Source: Deltaproteobacteria bacterium (GTDB lineage Bacteria > Desulfobacterota > Desulfobulbia > Desulfobulbales > Desulfobulbaceae). Taken from it: a stretch of 9,354 nucleotides of DNA. The notes under the pieces were generated by a model. It searched no databases. It was not told where the DNA came from and worked only from the letters and a program-made list of their open reading frames with translations. Where the stretch lies: assembly GCA_013151365.1 (NCBI GenBank), contig JAADIK010000189.1, positions 1-9,354 of the forward strand, in the 5' to 3' direction. Below, piece after piece: positions 1-5,525 of this stretch. A program made the position numbers and the translations under genes. How positions within the stretch are numbered: the first letter of the stretch is position 1; each line of letters begins with the position of its first letter.

Positions 1-558
1 GGGATCAATGTTGATGAATACCAGCCGAACTATGATAATCAGGGTTATGCGATCTTTTTGGGTAGACTTTCACAAGAAAAAGGTGTTGCGACACTGTTGC
101 AGGCCAACAGGTTGTCTGACAGCCGCCTGCCTCTGAAAATCATTGGAACGGGTCCACTATTAGGAGAACTGAGTAGAGAATACCCTGAAGTGGAATTCAT
201 GGGATACCGCTCCGGGCAGGAACTCAAAAACCTGGTGGCCAACGCTGCCTTTGTTGTTGTGCCTTCCGAGTGCTACGAAAATTGCTCCATGGTGGTTCTT
301 GAAGCCATGGCCTTAGGCAAGCCGGTCATCGGCAGCCGTATCGGCGGCATACCTGAACAGATCGAAGACGGCAGAACCGGTTTTCTTTTTGAAATGGGCA
401 ACGTGAAAGAACTTGCCCGGAAGATAGATATTCTGGATAGTGATGCCGGGTTGAGGAAGCAACTGGGCCATGCCGCCAGATTGAAACTCGAGCAAAAGTA
501 TTCCCTGGCAGAACACAACCGGCAATTGTTGAAGATATACTCCGGCCTGTTGGCCTGA
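1..558 (+). CDS. GT4-family glycosyltransferase, C-terminal part (5' end outside window)
   Basis: The frame is open from base 1 to a TGA at 556-558. It gives 185 residues, which is the C-terminal, nucleotide-sugar-binding Rossmann domain of a GT-B glycosyltransferase. Visible landmarks are FLGRLSQEKG, where Arg and Lys contact the donor diphosphate in this family, then a KIIGTGP strand-loop, and the E-x7-E signature in YENCSMVVLEAMALGKPVI. SRIGGIPEQI and DGRTGFLF follow as expected. The protein ends in the usual C-terminal helix. It should be a cytoplasmic or membrane-associated retaining transferase adding a sugar to a polysaccharide or lipid-linked intermediate. Donor and acceptor cannot be read from the sequence. 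ATG and TTG codons inside the frame are not true starts, because the fold needs the missing N-terminal half. The gene converges on the minus-strand pair to its right, 56 bases away. Confidence 0.9.
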   Translation, partial: GINVDEYQPNYDNQGYAIFLGRLSQEKGVATLLQANRLSDSRLPLKIIGTGPLLGELSREYPEVEFMGYRSGQELKNLVANAAFVVVPSECYENCSMVVLEAMALGKPVIGSRIGGIPEQIEDGRTGFLFEMGNVKELARKIDILDSDAGLRKQLGHAARLKLEQKYSLAEHNRQLLKIYSGLLA

Positions 559-614
559 CAGTCATCCACTTTGTCGATTGGTCGATCAATATGTGAACGG
601 CGGCAGACTACCTG

Positions 615-1532
615 TTACCAGCGGTGCATTTTCTTTCTCAGGATTCCCAGTCGCTTGATTACAACCTCTAATGGGCCGGCAAAGCGATTACCATCCACGG
701 CAGCCAGGTTTTTACCCATGCATATATGATGTAATCCCTGCGGATATTCAGAAAATGGTTTTATATTGGCAACGGTTTCCTCGCAAAATGTTGATGGACT
801 GAGTTCAAGGATTTTTTCTAGCAACAGGCCTGCGTCGCCATAGCGCCTTAACAACCCCTGCACCGGCCTGTACAACTCATCTTCCACGGTATAAACCGGC
901 CCAGCCGGGCGGACCTTGCCCAGACCAATCTTAATCGGGTTTTTGGCATGGGGTTGCCAGGGACCGTGAAGGTTCTCGCTGTACCAGGCATAAAGATGAC
1001 TATCCTGTTGCCCGTTTCCCCTGGTTGCAAACAGCCACCAGCGGTCGTTATGTCTGAACAGTGTCGGATCAACAACCGGAAAGTTATCAATCAATATAGC
1101 ATCAAGTACCCAGGTTGAAGGGAAATCTGTAGCCCGGTATAGCCGGAGACTGTTTGATTCCGCCTGTTCCGGCAGGCAGTATATATCATTCTTGAATGAA
1201 AATACAAACGGATAGGACTGATGAAATGGTTCATCTATGATAAATTGTTCATTATCTAGCCGGTATTGTCCGCTTTCGTCTTTTACTAACTCTGCAATTG
1301 CATTTTTTCCATAGCCGGTAGCATAGGTGAACAATTCATACAGCAGATAGTCTGTATCATTATGGGTAAATAGAAAAGGATCTGCGATGAACTGGCCAAA
1401 ACGTGGCACTATCCATTGTACAGGTGGAGGCAGGACACCTTGTTCCAGTTGTGCAGGATCCAGCTTTATTAGCCCAATTACCCATTTGTCATGGTGGAGT
1501 ATCCGATCTATAATATAGTGAAGATATCCCAT
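615..1532 (-). CDS. Five-bladed beta-propeller protein, GINT1 N-terminal-domain-like (polysaccharide locus)
   Basis: This is a protein of 305 residues without signal peptide or membrane segment. It shows the repeated blade motifs of the family that includes the N-terminal domain of plant glucosamine inositolphosphorylceramide transferase and GH43-like propellers: ADPF at residues 50-53, SYPFVF at 106-111, VDPTLF at 154-159, RPAG at 208-211 and YRPVQG at 221-226. The acidic residues after each blade turn resemble the active-site layout of GH43/GH32-type propellers. In bacteria such domains often sit beside or are fused to glycosyl- or formyltransferases in polysaccharide clusters, so a role in glycan assembly or modification is inferred. 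The reaction is unknown. The frame stays open upstream to 1697, but that part overlaps the preceding gene. The ATG at 1530-1532 lies 4 bases after that gene's stop and is chosen. The two genes are very probably cotranscribed and translationally coupled. Confidence 0.72.
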   Translation of the reverse strand: MGYLHYIIDRILHHDKWVIGLIKLDPAQLEQGVLPPPVQWIVPRFGQFIADPFLFTHNDTDYLLYELFTYATGYGKNAIAELVKDESGQYRLDNEQFIIDEPFHQSYPFVFSFKNDIYCLPEQAESNSLRLYRATDFPSTWVLDAILIDNFPVVDPTLFRHNDRWWLFATRGNGQQDSHLYAWYSENLHGPWQPHAKNPIKIGLGKVRPAGPVYTVEDELYRPVQGLLRRYGDAGLLLEKILELSPSTFCEETVANIKPFSEYPQGLHHICMGKNLAAVDGNRFAGPLEVVIKRLGILRKKMHRW

Positions 1533-1536
1533 CTTA

Positions 1537-2646
1537 TTAAGACTTTGTCCCTTTGTACAGGTTGTCGATCGTTTTAATAATATCGTCCCAGTTGAAATGT
1601 TGCCTGACACGCTCAACACTATAGTTTCTGTTGGCCTCAACAGATGATGGCTCAAATAACAGCTCATCAAGTTTCTGCCTGAGAGCGCCAATATCACCCT
1701 GGCGGAAGGTCAGCCCTTGTTCGCCAACGGCCTCCAGGTTGCCGTCAATATCACTGACCAGAGTTGCGCAGCCATAGGACATGGCTTCGAGAACCGCGAT
1801 GGAAAGCCCCTCGACGGATGATGCGTTGATATACAGGTAGGCATTGCTATAGAGCTTTGCCAGCTGCTCCGGTGTTTGGTGCCCGATAAAAAGAATCTTG
1901 TTATTTGATGCCGCCATGGACCTGACCTTTATTGCATAATCGTCAGTATGACTGGATTCGCCGGCGATCACCAGGGATTTATCGGTTTCCAGTTGTTGGT
2001 AGGCCGCAATAATGTCATCGATGCATTTAACCGGTATCAGGCGTGCAACGACAAGGAAGAAACCACCTTTCGCCAGTGGAGGGTCCAAGGGTAATGGGCG
2101 TGACTCCTGCCTGGGGATTGATGTGCCGTTTGGTATGAAGTGAATCCGCCGCCGGTATTTTTTTTCCAGGTAATGCTGATTGGTCCGGGAAACAGCGATT
2201 ACCTCGTGTGCGAAACGACACATGCTCCATTCGCCAAAGCGCAGTATGGCCATTGCCGGTACGTTCCATTTTCCATGAAGATAGTCGCGACTATGATGCG
2301 TGGCAATAACCCGTAATCTGGGTCTGAACAGGCGGAGCAATGGAAGCATCAGGCTTGGACCGATTGCATGATAATGGGCCAGATTAATTTTACGATGAAA
2401 GATAACATATAGTGTTGCAAAAAAGGCATGACTGATCGCATCAAGATGTTTGCTTTTAAGGTGCGGTACTTGTTTTAGAACAACCCCTTTGTACTTATTC
2501 TGTGTATTCCGGATATAGTGGCTCCGGGTAAAGACAATCACCTCATGTCCTGTGGCACTCAATCTGACAGCAATTTCCTCAACATGTTTTTCAATACCAC
2601 CGGAAATGGCCGGGATCCCCTTTTGGCCAACCATGGCGATATTCAT
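1537..2646 (-). CDS. GT4-family glycosyltransferase, complete
   Basis: This is a complete 369-residue GT-B glycosyltransferase, a normal length for GT4. The N-terminal Rossmann domain opens with MNIAMVGQKGIPAISGG, the glycine-rich acceptor-side loop seen in DUF1972/GT4 enzymes of O-antigen and exopolysaccharide loci. ATHHSRDY at about 116-122 and AVSRTNQHYL at 151-160 fall at the domain junction. The C-terminal donor domain has VVARLIPVKCIDD (Arg202, Lys207) and an E-x7-E motif, Glu279 to Glu287, in SSVEGLSIAVLEAMSYG. No membrane span is obvious. It should transfer a nucleotide-activated sugar to a growing polysaccharide on the cytoplasmic face; the sugar is not deducible. The ATG at 2644-2646 has an AGGAG about 11 bases upstream. 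It is first in a two-gene minus-strand unit with the beta-propeller gene. Confidence 0.92.
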   Translation of the reverse strand: MNIAMVGQKGIPAISGGIEKHVEEIAVRLSATGHEVIVFTRSHYIRNTQNKYKGVVLKQVPHLKSKHLDAISHAFFATLYVIFHRKINLAHYHAIGPSLMLPLLRLFRPRLRVIATHHSRDYLHGKWNVPAMAILRFGEWSMCRFAHEVIAVSRTNQHYLEKKYRRRIHFIPNGTSIPRQESRPLPLDPPLAKGGFFLVVARLIPVKCIDDIIAAYQQLETDKSLVIAGESSHTDDYAIKVRSMAASNNKILFIGHQTPEQLAKLYSNAYLYINASSVEGLSIAVLEAMSYGCATLVSDIDGNLEAVGEQGLTFRQGDIGALRQKLDELLFEPSSVEANRNYSVERVRQHFNWDDIIKTIDNLYKGTKS

Positions 2647-2896
2647 TGGGCTTTAAGCTCCTGGTATAGTCTTGAAATTAGAAATGTGTTTGCTGATAAA
2701 TAATCGTTTTTCAGCATAGCTGGCCAGTGCCTGAATTACTGTAAGAACTCACCAGAGCATCAGATGTGCGCACCCAAAAGGCATGAGCTCCATCAGGCAG
2801 GAGAACTATATATAGCAGCTACTCCCTATGTTGTTGAACCAGCCTGATTGCGTGCAGGTAAACTCCCTTAAAGGCTAGGCTCCGACTCTGGATGGG
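2647..2896. other. Intergenic region between divergent genes, no recognised gene
   Basis: About 250 bases separate the minus-strand glycosyltransferase from the reading frame of the VanZ-like protein. Only very short open frames occur here. The stretch should hold promoters for both directions, but no convincing -35/-10 pair was found. A 10-base palindrome, CTATATATAG, lies around 2808-2817. No terminal inverted repeats, tRNA fragment or known RNA element was recognised. It may be a decayed gene, but nothing in it aligns by eye with a known family. Confidence 0.4.
2658..2662 (-). promoter_or_regulatory. Ribosome binding site of the minus-strand glycosyltransferase
   Basis: On the minus strand an AGGAG stands 11 bases before the ATG at 2646. 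The spacing is slightly long, but no better site is present, and no other start codon fits the conserved N-terminus. Confidence 0.5.
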
Positions 2897-4201
2897 GTGC
2901 TGCTGCACAGTTGCTGCTGGAATTCTTTGGTTGTGTGGCATGCCGGTTATGCGTTATGCCGGGAAGACGGAATTTACCAAATATGTTGCGCTCTCTTTTT
3001 GAGTAGACCATTATCGATTGCCTGTAGTATATTCTACGGAATAAATGGGATAATAATAAGTATAGAGAACTCCGCAACCAAAAACAAGATATGGGAAGGT
3101 AAGGCAATTTTTTCTATCAGCGCTCTTTCAACAACATCAAAAATAATTCTCTTCCTGCTGCTCTGTATTAGTACGGCTTTCAGTGTTGTCCTTGTCGATA
3201 AGTATCAAAATGTCGGCCGGCAACTGCTCCTGAACGCTGATTTTTCCAAAGAGTTGGAATTTTGGCAGCCCCCGGAGTCATCTTCGGGCAAAATCGTTGC
3301 CTACAACAACCAACTGATTCTCAGGTCTCATGATGCAGGAAAGAGCGTTCAGGTCTCCCAGAATATTCAATCTGACCTCAATGGGAAAAAATTTAGACTC
3401 CGTGCAACCCTGGCATCAAGGAATGTCGTTCCTGGAGAAAAGAAATGGAACAAGGCACGGCTTCTTCTGGTGCAATATATTGATGGAAAAGCTCAATGGA
3501 AGTTCTCCCATGTTCTTGCCGCCTTGGATGGAACCCATGGCTGGCAGATTTACAACAAAGCTTTCAGGTTATCTCCTGAATGTTCCGAACTGCGCGTGAT
3601 TGCGCAGATGAGTCGTTGCCGCGGAGAGTTGTTCGTTAAGGGCTTGAGTCTTTATGAAGTTGAAGAATCTGCCACCTATACCTGGGTGAAATGGTTGATC
3701 AGGGCTGCATGGATATTGTTTATTTTTGTTCTTTTGGTGCCGGGGTTGAAAGGGGGCGGTTCAACGTTACTGAAAATTTTTATTGTGTTGACTGTGGCTG
3801 GAATAGTTGTCGGTACAACTCTGCCCGGCCAGGTGAAGAATGAATTGAAGGAGGATATTACCAAAGAGGTGCATACATATACAGCGCCAGTGAAAAAAAT
3901 AACTGAAGGGAGAATGGATACTGCTCAATATAAATTTTTCATGTTAGATATTACGAAAATCGCTCATTTTTGTTTATTTTCGTTGCTTGCCCTTCTTCTC
4001 CTGCTCAAAAATCCTTGCCGCCCTATGCGGCTGATCCTTTTGGAGCTTTTTATGCTTGCCTGCGCCACGGAATTTATGCAGTTTTATATTGACGGCCGCT
4101 CGCCGCTTATTACTGATGTATTGATTGATATGGCAGGCGGCGCTGTTGGGATGATGGCAGGAAGGTGCCTGGCCAGTGTCTGTCCAGGCGGGTGCAACTA
4201 A
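2897..4201 (+). CDS. Membrane protein with extracytoplasmic beta-sandwich and C-terminal VanZ-like domain; start uncertain
   Basis: The frame is open for 434 codons from a GTG at 2897, and the first 70 or so residues look unlike protein. No ATG occurs in frame before the first membrane segment. Convincing coding begins near residue 71: a short Ser/Thr stretch, a membrane anchor at 82-101, then a polar domain of about 150 residues (about 107-255) with alternating beta-type patterns, NADFSKELEFW at its start and VKGLSLYEVE at its end, like carbohydrate-binding jelly rolls. Membrane spans follow at about 266-284 and 291-309. The last part is VanZ-like: ITKIAHF at 352-358, then TEFMQFYIDGRSPLITDVLID at 391-411 and a glycine-rich final helix. 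VanZ itself gives teicoplanin resistance, but relatives are common in polysaccharide loci with unknown roles. Alternative starts are TTG at 2999 and ATT at 3107. Function is not assigned. Confidence 0.75.
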   Translation: MLLHSCCWNSLVVWHAGYALCREDGIYQICCALFLSRPLSIACSIFYGINGIIISIENSATKNKIWEGKAIFSISALSTTSKIILFLLLCISTAFSVVLVDKYQNVGRQLLLNADFSKELEFWQPPESSSGKIVAYNNQLILRSHDAGKSVQVSQNIQSDLNGKKFRLRATLASRNVVPGEKKWNKARLLLVQYIDGKAQWKFSHVLAALDGTHGWQIYNKAFRLSPECSELRVIAQMSRCRGELFVKGLSLYEVEESATYTWVKWLIRAAWILFIFVLLVPGLKGGGSTLLKIFIVLTVAGIVVGTTLPGQVKNELKEDITKEVHTYTAPVKKITEGRMDTAQYKFFMLDITKIAHFCLFSLLALLLLLKNPCRPMRLILLELFMLACATEFMQFYIDGRSPLITDVLIDMAGGAVGMMAGRCLASVCPGGCN

Positions 4202-4216
4202 TTGGTCGGCCTTGAA

Positions 4217-4256
4217 AAAGTAATAACTTGTTAGCAGTAAATATTACTTTGGTTTT
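4217..4256 (+). terminator. Possible weak terminator after the VanZ-like gene
   Basis: A perfect 9-bp inverted repeat, AAAGTAATA at 4217-4225 and TATTACTTT at 4242-4250, encloses a 16-base loop and begins 15 bases after the VanZ-like stop codon. It is followed by GGTTTT. The stem is AT-rich and the T tract is short, so termination may be inefficient. The position between two convergent genes supports the call. Confidence 0.35.
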
Positions 4257-4368
4257 GATTTGTTTGCTGAGTTTCGGAAGTGAGCAGATTGTAAATTCAA
4301 TGGCGTCGGAGTGGTAAAATACAAGCCACGAATATCGTTCCGGTTCAAATTTTTATTCCGGCCGATTT

Positions 4369-4767
4369 CTATCCCCTTGCCGCCAGAATGAGCAATTCGA
4401 CTGCCGGGCCTACCTGGGCCCAGTCAACACATTGACGGGCAAAGCCGCTTGGGTGAATAAGAGGGCAGCCGAATGCGGTGTCATCAATATAGATATGGGC
4501 ATAAGCTTTCGGGCTGATACTCCAGTTTTCCTGGTCGGGATTCCGGTTTACGGCATAAAGTTGCACTCCATGCTTTTCTAAATATTCAACAGCTTCCGAT
4601 AAGACATTTCCATGTTTTGCGCCATCGGAACGCATGGTAAATAAAATGAGCTTTGCGCCGAGTTCGTGCCAGCGCTTTAACCATTTTATGGCCAGCGGCA
4701 CAGGGTCCCCTATATAGGGAAACCTATGGTCCACAACTGTCCCGTCAAAATCTACACATATATACAT
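4369..4767 (-). CDS. Small HAD-superfamily hydrolase, BT0820-like
   Basis: The protein has 132 residues and is a minimal, cap-less HAD phosphatase-type fold. Motif I is DFDGT at residues 6-10, with the nucleophile Asp6 and acid/base Asp8. Motif II is the Thr at 44 in LILFTMR. Lys87 in SPKAYA fits motif III, and the IYIDD at 92-96 is motif IV, with metal-binding acidic residues. The DHRFPYIGDPVPLAIKWLK stretch after motif I is typical of the BT0820 group of small hydrolases found in Bacteroides and other bacteria. The substrate is unknown; a phosphorylated sugar or nucleotide is only a guess. The frame stays open upstream to 5034, but that extension overlaps the divergent gene and has no domain character. 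The ATG at 4767 sits directly before the first beta strand. There is no clear Shine-Dalgarno sequence. It converges with the VanZ-like gene. Confidence 0.85.
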   Translation of the reverse strand: MYICVDFDGTVVDHRFPYIGDPVPLAIKWLKRWHELGAKLILFTMRSDGAKHGNVLSEAVEYLEKHGVQLYAVNRNPDQENWSISPKAYAHIYIDDTAFGCPLIHPSGFARQCVDWAQVGPAVELLILAARG

Positions 4768-4782
4768 AATACATACACTAAT

Positions 4783-4909
4783 CCGATTTTTTGCGGTGCC
4801 GGAAAAAACTTGCCCGATTTTGTAAACTGTTACGAATTTACCGCGTAAGTTGATGGTTGTAAATACCGAAAGCCAGGTGATCCGCTTCGAAATAAGTTCG
4901 CAAAATCGG
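4783..4909. repeat. Three copies of CCGATTTT in a divergent intergenic region
   Basis: The octamer CCGATTTT occurs at 4783-4790 and 4814-4821 on the plus strand and at 4902-4909 on the minus strand. The second and third copies extend to a 9-bp inverted pair, CCGATTTTG and CAAAATCGG. They lie in the roughly 230 bases between the divergent HAD hydrolase and DciA-like genes. A regulator-binding site is possible but unproven. Confidence 0.3.
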
Positions 4910-4996
4910 TACCTGCCGCCGGGATGAGACCATGTGAAGTTATTTTTTGCGCGGCCCCGTGTCCATGGATAATACATTGTAGCATAACTTGGCCTG

Positions 4997-5485
4997 ATGT
5001 ATTTTGTCGCAACAATGAAACGAACAAACAACAAGGGTCCGCTTTTGCTGTCCTCGAATCTGCAGCGTCTTTTCGGCTATAAGAACTGGCAGAAGCAGTG
5101 GGAATTTTTTATCCTGGCCGGGAAGTGGCCCGAGGTGGCGGGCCGTGATGTTGCCGCTCAGACCTCGCCGGCATATACCAGGAAGAATGTGCTATGGGTT
5201 TATGTTCGCAGTTCCGTATGGATGCAACATATGCAGACTCTCAAGCCCGGGCTTCTCGAGCAGGTTCAGCGCGTTCTGCCCCAGGCGGGAATCACGGATA
5301 TACGCTGGCTCATGGAACCGGCGGAGCGCCGGCCTGAAGAGGAGAGGGGCGCTCGGCCGGCAGGACGCCGTCCTGATCCGGTGCAACAAAAGGCCTTTGA
5401 AGATAGTGCGTCCACCGTCAGGGACCAGCAATGCCGGGAAGCGCTGTGCCGGCTCTGGCGGGTTTTTCAGCAGAAATCAGGATAA
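4997..5485 (+). CDS. DciA/DUF721-family protein (putative replicative-helicase loader)
   Basis: This is a 162-residue protein, or 156 if the ATG at 5015 (giving MKRTNN) is the start. Neither ATG has a good Shine-Dalgarno, so the choice is open. The DUF721 core lies at about residues 40-107: a WPEVAGRDVAAQTSPAY segment, then VLWVYVRSSVWMQHMQTLKPGLLEQV, the family's strand-plus-helix pattern with the conserved Trp, followed by a DIRWLM strand. The tail from about 108 is rich in Arg, Pro and Glu and looks disordered, with a short final helix. DciA proteins are the ancestral loader or helper of the DnaB helicase in bacteria that lack DnaC/DnaI, and the family is short with a KH-like domain. Replication help at the origin is inferred from the family. 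It stands 40 bases ahead of the cysteine synthase-synthetase fusion and may be cotranscribed with it. Confidence 0.82.
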   Translation: MYFVATMKRTNNKGPLLLSSNLQRLFGYKNWQKQWEFFILAGKWPEVAGRDVAAQTSPAYTRKNVLWVYVRSSVWMQHMQTLKPGLLEQVQRVLPQAGITDIRWLMEPAERRPEEERGARPAGRRPDPVQQKAFEDSASTVRDQQCREALCRLWRVFQQKSG

Positions 5486-5525
5486 AAATAGCGGCTGCGC
5501 CCCTTGGCGCAAGGGTAGAAAAAGC

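Noticed and set aside
559..614. Short inverted repeat between the two convergent genes at the left
   Set aside because: The ATTG/CAAT pairing around 577-591 is only 4 bp with no T tract, too weak to call a terminator.
1533..1697. Upstream extension of the beta-propeller protein by 55 codons
   Set aside because: It lies inside the 3' end of the glycosyltransferase gene in another frame; a start 4 bases after that gene's stop is the natural coupled arrangement.
2808..2817. CTATATATAG palindrome
   Set aside because: A 10-base AT-rich palindrome is expected by chance in this composition and has no matching promoter spacing or second copy nearby.
4768..5034. Upstream extension of the HAD hydrolase by 89 codons
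   Set aside because: It overlaps the divergent DciA-like start and lacks protein-like character; the HAD fold starts at once after the ATG at 4767.
5145..5525. Upstream extension of the cysteine fusion gene by 127 codons
   Set aside because: It overlaps the DciA-like gene in another frame, has no domain character, and the cysteine synthase fold begins cleanly at the ATG at 5526.
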